Assembly (NCBI RefSeq): GCF_900105385.1
Contig: NZ_LT629772.1
Coordinates: forward strand, 2,232,001 to 2,296,000
DNA length: 64,000 nt
Reading direction: 5' to 3'
Source of the DNA: Microlunatus soli
GTDB lineage: Bacteria > Actinomycetota > Actinomycetes > Propionibacteriales > Propionibacteriaceae
The notes below the pieces were generated by a model. It did no database searches. It saw nothing but the letters and a program-made list of their open reading frames with translations, and was not told the DNA's origin. A program made the translations under genes and the position numbers. Positions 18,226 through 26,915 of the stretch are shown in pieces. Positions within the stretch are counted from its first letter, which is position 1. Each line of letters begins with the position of its first letter.

Positions 18226-21200
18226 TCACGCACCGGCCGCGGCCGACAGCACGCGGAGATTGTCCACCGCAACGGTGACCGGGAAGGTTGTGGTCGTTCC
18301 GGACGCATAGCTCCGGATCGCGACCCCGCCGGCTCCCTGGACACTCGCGGTCGCGTCGTTGGCCGTGACCAGCCAGGTCGACGGCTCGGCAGCCGTGCTG
18401 GCCCAGACCTTGCCGGACAGCGATGTCGTCGTACCGTCGCCGACGGCTTGGAGACGGATCCGCAGCGCGTCCGTCGCCGTCACGTTCGGCACAGTGGCGG
18501 TGGCCAAGATCGTTTCGGTGCCGTTGGCCAGCCTCGACAGTTGGGCGATCACCGATCCGGACGCGGCGAACTGGAGCTTCAACATCTCCTCGGCCGATGC
18601 TGTCTTGCGGGCCGAGAAGTAGACATAGGCACCGTTGCCGTTCGGTGTCCGGTCCAGCTTGACGTCCGAGGTGAGCACCAGGTCACGGGACGACACGGCA
18701 GCGAGTTGGGCGACATTGGACTGTCGGGCCTGGCTGATCGTGATCTTGCCGACCCCGTCGGCGACGGCGTATTGCGACGCCGTCCCGGAGACGGTCCAGG
18801 CCCCACCTGTCGTCGCGCTGCCCCATCCCGACGAGGTCGTCCGGGAGAAGTCATCGGAGGCAAGAGCGTCGTCGGCCGCGGCCACCGTCACCGTGTGGGT
18901 CGTGGAGGCGGTGGCGCCCCCGTTGTCAGTGACGGTGAGCTTGACGACGTAGTCACCGGCGGCGGTATACCGGTGCGACCCGGTTGCGCCCGCCCCGTCG
19001 GGGGTGCCGTCGCCCCAGTCCCACGAATAGCCGGTGATCGTGCCGTCGGGGTCGGCCGACGTCGTCCCGTCGACCGACACCACGAGATGATCGATCGCTG
19101 TGGTGAAGGCCGCGGTCGGGTCCTGGTTCGCCTCGCCGGTCGACGGCGACGTGACGCGCAGGTTGTCGAACGAGGCCGTGACCGGCAGATTCGTCGTCGT
19201 CCCCGACAGATAGGTTCGTACGCCGACACTGCCGGCCAGCTGTGCACTAGCGCTGTTGTCGGTGACCGTTCGCAGCCAGCTGGACGGCTCGGTCCCGGAA
19301 GCCTTCCACACCTTTGCCGACAGCGTCGCTGGTGCGGTGCCGTCGACCTGGAACCGGACGCGCAGCGTGTCGGATGCGGCGACGCCGGGAACGGTTGCCG
19401 AGGTCAAGATCGTTTCCGCACCGGCGCTGAGCCGGGACAGCGACATCACGACCGAGCCGGAGGCGGTGAACTGCAGCTTGAGCAACTCTTCACCGGAAGC
19501 GGTCTTTCGGGCTGTGAGGTAGGCGTACCCGCCGCCGCCGTTGGGTGTCTTGTCCATCGACACGTCGGCCAGCATCGCCACGTCCCGGGTCGAGACTCCG
19601 GACAACTGCGCCACATTGGACTGGCGGATCTGGGTCATGGAGATGTTGCCGGTCCCACCGGACACCGCGTAGGCGCCGGTGCTGCCGGTCAGTGACCAGG
19701 CGCCACCGGTATCGGCCGATCCCCAACCACCGGTCTGGTTCCGGGAGAACTGATCGGCCGCGATGACTCCGGCTTGCGGTTGTTGCACGGTGATCGTCTT
19801 GGTGACGGCGTCGGTGGCTCCGTCGTTGTCGGTGACGGTCAGTTTGACCGTGTAGTCACCGGCGGAGGCGTAGGTGTGGGTTGCGGTCTTGCCCGACCCG
19901 TCGGCACTGGCATCACCCCAGTCCCAGGCATAGCTCGCGACCGTACCGTCCGGATCAGCCGACCCCGCGGCGTCCACGGAAACGGCCAGACCGTCGGTCG
20001 ACGCTGTGAAGGCAGCGGTCGGCTTCTGGTTGGCCGCCACCGTGACCGAGTGACTCACCGTGTCGGTGGCTCCGTCGTTGTCGGTGACGGTCAGTTTGAC
20101 CGTGTAGTCACCGGCCGAGCCGTAGGTGTGGGTTGCGGTCTTGCCCGACCCGTCGGCACTGCCGTCGCCCCAGTCCCAGGCATAGCTCGCCACCGTCCCG
20201 TCGGAGTCGGAGGAGTCGGCTGCGTCCACGGTCAGCTTCAGTTCGTCGGTGTTGCTGGTGAACGCCGCGGTCGGCGACTGATTCGGTTGACCGCCGGTGC
20301 CGAGCGTGTAGAGCGCCCGGGCATCGTCGGCGCTGAGCACACTGTCGAAGACCGCGAACTCATCGATCGATCCGGCAAAGTTGGAGCTGGATGGTCCCGA
20401 CGGCCAGCCGCCGAGGTTGTCGCCACCGATCCGCCAGTATCCGGTGTAAGCCTGGGCTGAAGTGACATCGGTCCGGGCCGCGATCTGCTCGCCGTCGATG
20501 ATCAATCGCATGCCGCCCGATCCCAACGAGGCAACGGCCTGGTGCCAATCGCCATCGTTGTAGGTGTCGGTCGACTGCACCGTCTGGGTCGAGCCTGGAT
20601 AGACACCGAAGATCACGTGACCGGCGTTGTCCATGTAGACGTGACGGTCGTAGTTGCTGGATGAGCCGTCGTTGGAGTTGCCGAAGCCGAAGATCTTTCC
20701 GCCTCGGCCGGTTGTGGTCTTGAACCACGCTGTTGCGGTGAAGGTGTCACGCGCCGAGCCTGCTGAGGTTGCGGCGACGTAGCCGGAGGAAGATCCGTTG
20801 AAGCTTGCCGCGGTGTCGGGATCGTCGGTGATGGCGCCCGGCTGTCCGAAGGACACCCCGGATCGGACGATGCCGTCGTTGGAGCCGGACAGGTCCTGCG
20901 CGCTGCTGCCGGAGTCCTCCCCGAGCCGCCAGTAGAGACTGGCGTCATCGTCCAGCACCTTGGCACCGTAGGGGCTGATCGAGCCCGCCACGACGGACGC
21001 GGTGACCGAACTGCTGGTCACTGTGTTGCCGTCAGGATCGGACACAATCACCTTGTAACTATGGCTTCCCGGTGTTGCCGAGGAGTCGGTGAGGCCGACC
21101 GTCGGTCGATCCCAGAAGGTCGAGGACACCGACTTCTGAGCCACCGGATGGGCGGTGTCGTTGTCTCTGATCAGCTTGTAGGTGAGCTTCATGTTGTCGC

Positions 21201-22686
21201 GGTCCCAGTTGGCACCGAAGGTGACCCGCGCGATGCCCGGGGCCGCGGTGTTGACCGAGATAGGCCAGTTGGACCCGGTCAGTCGAGGGCCCTGCTTCGG
21301 TGTCGTCACGGTCCGCTTGGCGAAGCGGACCAGACCGTACTGAGCACTGCCGTTGACCCCGGGGAACTCGCCGCCGAGCGACAGGTAGTTCCCGTTGCCG
21401 GTGACCGACCAGGCTGCCTGGCCGACGCCGGTGAACTTGCCGGTGTAGAAGTCCGGGAACCAGTTGATCATGGACGGGCCGGGCGTGCCGTACCAGTCCT
21501 TGTAGGTGCCGCCGGCATAGGGATCGTGAGAGAGGGTCCCGGTCGGCTCGGCGGTGAAGGCGATCGCGTGCCGCATGTTGACACCCCAGTCCGGCTCGGA
21601 CTGGGGGAAGCCGCCGACCGTTCCGCAGTAGTGGGCGTGGCTCAGGGTGTAGACGGTCGCACTGTCGGAAAAGACCCCGTAGGTGTCGCCGTGGCACGCC
21701 TCGACCCAGTTGATCTCGCCGCTGTCCGGCTTGGCAGAGAACGCGCCCTCGAGGTTGCCGGTGTTGACATCGGCGAAGCCCCAGCCGGTCCCGAAGACTG
21801 AGGTCCCGTCGGTGCTCAACGAGTAGATCCCGGCCTTGCCCGCGTTGGGTCCGGTCGAACTCCCGTTCTTGATCGTGTCGGGCGCCGCCCACGGAAGAGT
21901 CGTTCCTGTACTGGAATCCAGTGCGGCCAGGCCCCGTTGGTCGGTTCCGTTGACCTTTCCGAACCGGCCGCCGACGATGATTTTTGATCCGCCCGGCGCC
22001 AGCACCATCGCGTCGACCTGGAGGTCCGTGCTGGGTGTCCAGTTCAGCAGCGCACCCGAGGAACTGTAGGCAGCCAGATTGGCCCGGGCGGATCCGTTCG
22101 CCGCGGTGAACAAGCCACCGAGGTAGACAGTCGAGTTGGTCGCGACGATCGACGAGACGAAGGAGCCACCGACAGCCGCGGTGAAGGTCGAGAGCAAGGC
22201 GCCGGTCGACGGGTTGAGAGCCGCGACCAAATACTTGTTCACGCCGTTGACCTTGGTGAAGTCACCGCCGATGTAGAGCCGCGATCCGTCCGGCGACTTG
22301 GTGATCGTCCTGACCTGTCCGTTGACCTGCGGCGCAAAGCCGGGCACCAGGTCACCGGTGGTGATGTCGTAGGCCAACACGTTGCTGCGCGGTGTCAGGT
22401 TCGTGCCCTGAGCCGCCCCTGGTGGGCGGGTGTTGGAGAAGTTGCCGCCGACGTAGACGATATTGCCGATCATCACCTGCGACCAGACGACACCGTTGTC
22501 CAGTTGGACGGTCGGCAGTGCGTCGGCGCTGACGATGTCGGAGGAGGAGTCCTTCAACGGCGGCGGGCTCGGCAACGGATCGGCCTCGGCTGCTGGCACG
22601 GGTGCGCCGAGCAGCAGGCTCGCTGTGAGCAGCCCCAGTGCCGTCAGCACAGCCAAGAACCGACGTTGAATCGACCGTCCGCCCAT
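18226..22686 (-). CDS. Large secreted beta-propeller/LamG/PKD multidomain protein
   Basis: The 1486-aa protein has a Sec signal (RRFLAVLTALGLLTASLLLGAP). It continues with a beta-propeller-like region of VYVGGNF/LYIGGDF repeats (about 40-460), a fibronectin-like stretch (about 465-560) and a LamG/concanavalin-like domain (about 574-795, LYWRLGEDSG). Two adjacent PKD domains follow (about 800-880 and 882-965, DWGD...HTYxSAGDYTVKLTVTDNDGA). Then come a beta-sandwich module starting near 973 (ADQFSR..GGWGSA), a third PKD (about 1185) and a second copy of that module (about 1271). All are extracellular glycan- or protein-binding folds. It is the first gene of the minus-strand EPS operon, so a surface protein that binds or organises the polymer is likely. 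ATG 22686 has a hairpin-borne GGGGGA. Confidence 0.88.
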   Translation of the reverse strand: MGGRSIQRRFLAVLTALGLLTASLLLGAPVPAAEADPLPSPPPLKDSSSDIVSADALPTVQLDNGVVWSQVMIGNIVYVGGNFSNTRPPGAAQGTNLTPRSNVLAYDITTGDLVPGFAPQVNGQVRTITKSPDGSRLYIGGDFTKVNGVNKYLVAALNPSTGALLSTFTAAVGGSFVSSIVATNSTVYLGGLFTAANGSARANLAAYSSSGALLNWTPSTDLQVDAMVLAPGGSKIIVGGRFGKVNGTDQRGLAALDSSTGTTLPWAAPDTIKNGSSTGPNAGKAGIYSLSTDGTSVFGTGWGFADVNTGNLEGAFSAKPDSGEINWVEACHGDTYGVFSDSATVYTLSHAHYCGTVGGFPQSEPDWGVNMRHAIAFTAEPTGTLSHDPYAGGTYKDWYGTPGPSMINWFPDFYTGKFTGVGQAAWSVTGNGNYLSLGGEFPGVNGSAQYGLVRFAKRTVTTPKQGPRLTGSNWPISVNTAAPGIARVTFGANWDRDNMKLTYKLIRDNDTAHPVAQKSVSSTFWDRPTVGLTDSSATPGSHSYKVIVSDPDGNTVTSSSVTASVVAGSISPYGAKVLDDDASLYWRLGEDSGSSAQDLSGSNDGIVRSGVSFGQPGAITDDPDTAASFNGSSSGYVAATSAGSARDTFTATAWFKTTTGRGGKIFGFGNSNDGSSSNYDRHVYMDNAGHVIFGVYPGSTQTVQSTDTYNDGDWHQAVASLGSGGMRLIIDGEQIAARTDVTSAQAYTGYWRIGGDNLGGWPSGPSSSNFAGSIDEFAVFDSVLSADDARALYTLGTGGQPNQSPTAAFTSNTDELKLTVDAADSSDSDGTVASYAWDWGDGSADGSGKTATHTYGSAGDYTVKLTVTDNDGATDTVSHSVTVAANQKPTAAFTASTDGLAVSVDAAGSADPDGTVASYAWDWGDASADGSGKTATHTYASAGDYTVKLTVTDNDGATDAVTKTITVQQPQAGVIAADQFSRNQTGGWGSADTGGAWSLTGSTGAYAVSGGTGNISMTQIRQSNVAQLSGVSTRDVAMLADVSMDKTPNGGGGYAYLTARKTASGEELLKLQFTASGSVVMSLSRLSAGAETILTSATVPGVAASDTLRVRFQVDGTAPATLSAKVWKASGTEPSSWLRTVTDNSASAQLAGSVGVRTYLSGTTTNLPVTASFDNLRVTSPSTGEANQDPTAAFTTAIDHLVVSVDGTTSADPDGTITGYSWDWGDGTPDGAGATGSHRYTAAGDYVVKLTVTDNGGATASTTHTVTVAAADDALASDDFSRTTSSGWGSATTGGAWTVSGTASQYAVADGVGKITISQARQSNVAQLAAVSSRDLVLTSDVKLDRTPNGNGAYVYFSARKTASAEEMLKLQFAASGSVIAQLSRLANGTETILATATVPNVTATDALRIRLQAVGDGTTTSLSGKVWASTAAEPSTWLVTANDATASVQGAGGVAIRSYASGTTTTFPVTVAVDNLRVLSAAAGA
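19786..20275. repeat. Tandem duplication of PKD coding sequence
   Basis: Two adjacent PKD domains are nearly identical in DNA. For example, the stretch at about 19,813-19,862 recurs at about 20,068-20,117, about 250 bp apart. This indicates a recent duplication and a possible site for domain-number variation by recombination. Confidence 0.75.
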
Positions 22687-23012
22687 CTCAATTCCCCCGA
22701 ATTGTCCAGTTCGCTGCGCGGATGCAGGGCCGACCCCGACGCGTCCGGCGCTCCTGCGATCCCCGACGAATCGCCTCGAACGAACTGACACCTGGTTGCG
22801 ACCCCAACGCAACGCCAGGGCAAACGGTAACAGTCGGCGGGGCGGCCGTAGGCACAATCGCGATATTCGTCGAGCACGGTTTCGACGCACAGCCCGTGGC
22901 AATGAGTAACGGGCTTTCGTCCTGAAGGTATCCAGAAGCCCTCCGGAGGGGTAACCTTCTGCACGCGAGCGATCTGTCGGTGCCGCATCATGTACGTCTT
23001 CGGGGGAAGCAC
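22687..23012. promoter_or_regulatory. Divergent control region of the two EPS operons
   Basis: These 326 nt separate the minus-strand operon (ATG 22686) from the plus-strand glycosyltransferase operon (ATG 23013). Each side ends in a GGGG-loop hairpin at the ribosome site: CAATTC-GGGG-GAATTG on the minus strand (22689-22704) and CTTC-GGGG-GAAG on the plus strand (22998-23009). In the middle, GAAGGT (22924-22929) and ACCTTC (22954-22959) flank the perfect palindrome CCCTCCGGAGGG (22939-22950), which looks like an operator. No convincing -10/-35 pair could be fixed. Confidence 0.5.
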
Positions 23013-24185
23013 ATGTCATCCACGTCTTCAGTTGTCTCCATGCCCACGGTGAGGATGCTCGGGACTCGCGGGATTCCGGCAGCGCACGGCGGATTCGAGA
23101 CAGCCGCGGAAAATGTTGCGCGACACCTGGTCGACCAGGGCTGGCGAGTGATCGTCTACTGCCAGGAGGACGGTTCCGGACCGGTCCGAGAGGATTCTTG
23201 GAACGGGATCGAGCGGGTGATCATTCCGGTCACTGCCTCCGGTCCCGCGGGCACCGCTCGGTTCGACTGGATCGCAGCGCGGCATGCAGCCCGCTTCTCC
23301 GATCTGTGCCTGTTGTTCGGCTACAACACCGCGGTCCTCAACGTCCTGCAGCGGCTACGCAAGATCCCGCTGGTGATCAACATGGACGGCATCGAGTGGC
23401 AACGGGAGCGGTGGGGACCGGCCAAACGCGCCTTCCTGTACGCCAACGAGCGGATCGCCGGCCTGCTCGGCCACGACCTGATCGCCGATCATCCGGAGAT
23501 CGAACGCTACCTCCAGGGGCGGGTGCCGCGATCCAAGATAACCATGATCCCGTACGGCGCCGACGCCGTTGGTTCGGCGCCCGAACATCCGGTCCGTGAG
23601 CTCGGGCTCACCCCGGGGCAATACCTCACGCTGATCTGCCGCCCTGTCCAGGAAAACTCGATCCTGGAGTTGGTGCGGGGCTTCTCGGCAGCGCCCCGGG
23701 GAGTCAAACTCGCCATGCTGGGGAATTACGACGGCGCCACCGACGACTACCACCGACGGGTACGGGAGGCGGCCAGCGACGAAGTCGTCTTCCTCGGCTC
23801 GATCTACAAGCCGGAGACGACCCACGCGCTGCGGTTCCATTCGCTGGCCTATCTGCACGGACATACGGTCGGCGGCACCAACCCGTCGCTGGTCGAGGCG
23901 ATGGGCGCCGGCAACGCGATCATCGCCCACGACAACGCGTACAACCGTTGGGTTGCCGGGGCCGGGGCGCTCTACTTCCGGTCTGCCGAGGACGCCGCCG
24001 ACCGGATGGACCAGGTGATCACCGATCAGCAGCTCCGCCGTCGGCTTGGCGCGGCCAGCACCCAGCGCCACGCGGACCAGTTCACCTGGGAACGAGTTGC
24101 CGGTCAGTACCAGGAGCTGCTGGAGGCCAGACTCGTCAAGGCGATGCCGGGTCTCGTCCGAGATCGCGAGCGAGCGCTCCGATGA
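23013..24185 (+). CDS. DUF1972/GT4 glycosyltransferase (rhamnosyltransferase-like)
   Basis: The 390-aa GT-B protein starts VRMLGTRGIPAAHGGFETAAENVARHL, the DUF1972 N-domain found in EPS rhamnosyl-/glycosyltransferases. It continues with a group-1 C-domain including GGTNPSLVEAMGAGNAIIAHDN, where the E of the EX7E-like motif lies. It would add a sugar to the lipid-linked repeat unit on the cytoplasmic face of the membrane. ATG 23013 follows the GGGG-loop hairpin by 7 nt. Its stop overlaps the next start (ATGA), so three genes up to 26853 are translationally coupled. Confidence 0.9.
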   Translation: MSSTSSVVSMPTVRMLGTRGIPAAHGGFETAAENVARHLVDQGWRVIVYCQEDGSGPVREDSWNGIERVIIPVTASGPAGTARFDWIAARHAARFSDLCLLFGYNTAVLNVLQRLRKIPLVINMDGIEWQRERWGPAKRAFLYANERIAGLLGHDLIADHPEIERYLQGRVPRSKITMIPYGADAVGSAPEHPVRELGLTPGQYLTLICRPVQENSILELVRGFSAAPRGVKLAMLGNYDGATDDYHRRVREAASDEVVFLGSIYKPETTHALRFHSLAYLHGHTVGGTNPSLVEAMGAGNAIIAHDNAYNRWVAGAGALYFRSAEDAADRMDQVITDQQLRRRLGAASTQRHADQFTWERVAGQYQELLEARLVKAMPGLVRDRERALR

Positions 24186-25369
24186 GGCGTCGGGCTGCCC
24201 GCTGGACCGGCAGCCGCAGGCCGGTCCTGGTGACCAACCCGGGAGCGGAGTTGTACGGCTCGGACCGGATGATGTTGGAGACCGTCACGGCCCTGGTGGG
24301 GGCCGGTGATCGCGTGTTGGTCGCGGTCCCCGGGGCCGGTCCGTTGTTGGACCAGGTCGAGCAACGCGGCGGCCGGCCGGTGGTCATGTCGACGGCGATT
24401 CTTCGCAAGGATGCCCTGCGACCTGCCGGCATGATCAGGCTGCTGCGGGATGCTGTCGGCGGCCTGCTCCCGGCCATCTCCTTGATCCGTCGTGAGCGGC
24501 CTCGGCTGATCATCGTCAACACCATCATCACCCCGATCTGGCTGGTTGCTGCCCGACTGACCCGGACCCCGGTCATCTGCCATGTCCACGAGGGCGAAAC
24601 CGGTCGTTCACCGCTGCTGCGTCGCGCCCTGGTCCTGCCGCTGCTGCTCGCCGATCGGTTGATCGTCAACAGCCGTTTCAGCCGCGGCGTCCTGCTGGAC
24701 TCGTTGCCGCGGCTGGCTCGGCGATCCGTCGTGGTCTACAACGCGGTCCAGGGACCACCGGCGGTCACCGCCCCACGTTCCGACATCGAGGGCGCGGTTC
24801 GCCTGCTCTACGTCGGCAGGCTGTCACCCCGTAAGGGTCCCGATATCGTCGTCGATGCGGTCGCGGAGCTTGCCGATCGTGGCATCGAAGCCGAGTTGGA
24901 CATCGTCGGCGCCGTGTTCTCTGGCTACGAATGGTTCGAAGAAGGGCTCCGGTCCCGCGTGGCCGACCGGCAGCTCGGAGATCGCGTCCGGTTCCACGGG
25001 TTCTCCGACAACGTCTGGGGTTTCGCGGCGGATGCCGACATCAGCCTCGTACCGTCGACCGCCGACGAACCGTTCGGCAACACGGCCGTCGAAGCGGCGC
25101 TGGCTGGTCGCCCGTTGATCGTCAGCGCCACCAGTGGCCTGCTGGAGGCCAGCGACGGATTGCACGCCTGCATCGGAGTCGCGCCCGGGTCGCCGGTGGA
25201 GATCGCCGACGCGATCGAGAAGATCCTCGCGAACTGGAGCCAGTTCGCCGACGATGCCGTCCGCGATGCTCAGCGGACGGCTGAACGCTACGCGCCGGCT
25301 CGCTACGCGGCTGACGTCCTGCAGTCGGTCGCCGCCGTCGGCCGGCAACCCGCCCCGCGCCGGACGTGA
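24182..25369 (+). CDS. GT4-family glycosyltransferase
   Basis: The 395-aa GT-B enzyme has an N-domain PGAELYGSDRMMLETVTAL and a C-domain LLYVGRLSPRKGPDIVVDAVAEL. The donor-binding helix is SLVPSTADEPFGNTAVEAALAGRPLIVS, with the EPFGNTAVEA form of the EX7E motif. It transfers a nucleotide-activated sugar to the growing repeat unit. Its start overlaps the upstream gene by 4 nt and its stop overlaps the GH6 start by 4 nt. The donor cannot be told. Confidence 0.9.
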   Translation: MRRRAARWTGSRRPVLVTNPGAELYGSDRMMLETVTALVGAGDRVLVAVPGAGPLLDQVEQRGGRPVVMSTAILRKDALRPAGMIRLLRDAVGGLLPAISLIRRERPRLIIVNTIITPIWLVAARLTRTPVICHVHEGETGRSPLLRRALVLPLLLADRLIVNSRFSRGVLLDSLPRLARRSVVVYNAVQGPPAVTAPRSDIEGAVRLLYVGRLSPRKGPDIVVDAVAELADRGIEAELDIVGAVFSGYEWFEEGLRSRVADRQLGDRVRFHGFSDNVWGFAADADISLVPSTADEPFGNTAVEAALAGRPLIVSATSGLLEASDGLHACIGVAPGSPVEIADAIEKILANWSQFADDAVRDAQRTAERYAPARYAADVLQSVAAVGRQPAPRRT

Positions 25370-26853
25370 TCACCAAGCCCTCGCTGCGGAGAGGATTGTG
25401 GTCGACGGCTGCCGTCATCGTCGGTGCGATGATCATCTGCCTGCTGGGACCGTCCACCACCGCCTCGGGGCCTGGGGTGGAGTCCTGCCCAGCGCTGCCA
25501 TCTCCGGTGTATGCCGAACGTTCCTCCGCGGATGCGACGACGCTCGCGTTGGACGGGTCAACGGCGACCTCGAGCGGGGCCGAACGTCCATGGCAGCTCG
25601 GCGCGCTCTTCTCCGCAAGTGCGGCTCCGGGTCGCGGACTGATCGGTGCCCATCTGCTGATCGATCCCACCGGTGGCCGGCTCTACAGCTCCGACGCCCG
25701 ACAGATCGGTGATGCCGTCCGCCGCGGGTATCGCGACGCCGGAGTCCGGTTCTGGGTGCCGGAATCGACCGCCTGCGGTGTCGGTGTCCGACGCTTCGTG
25801 CGAGCGGAAGACAGCCGCTATGCGACCACGTCGACCGCGGCACAGAGCCTTGCGGCCGCCGGTTGGCGGGACCAGGGCATTGCCTTCCGAGCCGAACCGC
25901 TGAGCGAGTTCCGCTGGCCGGCGACCGACGGCAAGGGCCCGTTGGATCTTCCGCCGTACCTTTCCACCGACTCCGCGGGTTGGTCGGCCTTCCGCGACGC
26001 GACCGACCCGGCCGAACGACGTCTGCTCTACCAGATCGCCGCGACCCCGATCGCGATCTGGCTCGGGGGTGCCGCCGACATCACGTCCCACGTTGCTCAG
26101 ATCACCGCCGCCGCTGCTGCCCGTAGGCAGGCGCCGCACTTCGTGCTGTACGCCATCCCTCGTCGTGATTGCGACGGGTACGCCGCCGGCGGGCTCGCCG
26201 ATCCAGATACCTATCGCCGCTGGATCGACGGGATCCGCGCCGGAATCGGCGGCCGGCCGGCCGTTGTGGTCGTGGAGCCGGACGCGATCGGGATGTCGTG
26301 CCTCTCTCCGGCGGAGGCGACCGAACGCCTGGCGTTGTTGCGCTACGCGCTGCGCACCCTGAGCGCCGATCCCGACACCTGGGTCTATCTCCATGCCGGC
26401 AGCGCGGGCCTCGATCCGGCGGTCATCGTTCCGACGTTGATCTCCGCCGGCATCGAGCATGCCCGCGGGTTTGCGGTCAATGTCGCCGGATTCGACACCA
26501 CCAGCAACGAGGTCGACTACGGCAAGCGCCTGCTGCGTGGGCTGGCCGCAGCCGGCATCGCGGACAAGCACTTCGTCGTCGACACCTCCCGCAACGGATC
26601 GGGGCGTCCGGCCGCCGGCTCCACCGGCGACGTGCCCCGGTGGTGCAACCCTCGTGGACGATCTCTCGGTGAGCGGCCGACCCCTCACACCGGCGACGAT
26701 CAGGTCGATGCCCTGTTGTGGATCAAACCGCCGGGCGAGTCCGATGGCCCCTGCTACGAGGGTGACCCGACCGGATGGTTCGGGTCCTACGCCATCGGCC
26801 TGGCATCACGAGCTCTAGCGCGTGGAACGATTGCGGAGCTCCCGCTCCCCTGA
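25366..26853 (+). CDS. Secreted GH6-family glycosidase with an N-terminal DUF5648-like module
   Basis: The 495-aa protein has a signal-anchor (VIVGAMIICLLGPS). A domain of LYSSDARQIGDAVRRGYRDAGVRF / AGWRDQGIAFRA repeats resembles the lectin-like DUF5648 module (about 70-190). The catalytic part is glycoside hydrolase family 6 (about 220-490): YQIAATPIAIWLGG, the acid Asp in IPRRDCDGY, VVEPDAIGMSC (about 301), VDTSRNGSGRP (about 405) and WIKPPGESDG (about 451). GH6 enzymes cut beta-1,4-glucans. Being translationally coupled to two glycosyltransferases, it more likely trims or releases the strain's own polymer than digests plant cellulose; that role is inferred. Confidence 0.9.
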   Translation: MITKPSLRRGLWSTAAVIVGAMIICLLGPSTTASGPGVESCPALPSPVYAERSSADATTLALDGSTATSSGAERPWQLGALFSASAAPGRGLIGAHLLIDPTGGRLYSSDARQIGDAVRRGYRDAGVRFWVPESTACGVGVRRFVRAEDSRYATTSTAAQSLAAAGWRDQGIAFRAEPLSEFRWPATDGKGPLDLPPYLSTDSAGWSAFRDATDPAERRLLYQIAATPIAIWLGGAADITSHVAQITAAAAARRQAPHFVLYAIPRRDCDGYAAGGLADPDTYRRWIDGIRAGIGGRPAVVVVEPDAIGMSCLSPAEATERLALLRYALRTLSADPDTWVYLHAGSAGLDPAVIVPTLISAGIEHARGFAVNVAGFDTTSNEVDYGKRLLRGLAAAGIADKHFVVDTSRNGSGRPAAGSTGDVPRWCNPRGRSLGERPTPHTGDDQVDALLWIKPPGESDGPCYEGDPTGWFGSYAIGLASRALARGTIAELPLP

Positions 26854-26875
26854 GTCGAATCCACCGTTCGCCCGT

Positions 26876-26915
26876 AATGATCATCTTTCTGCATGCTCAT
26901 GATGGCATGATCATT
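26876..26915. terminator. Hairpin between the convergent GH6 genes
   Basis: AATGATCAT (26876-26884) and ATGATCATT (26907-26915) form a perfect 9-bp stem overlapping the stop of the minus-strand gene. It is a plausible bidirectional terminator. Confidence 0.5.
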
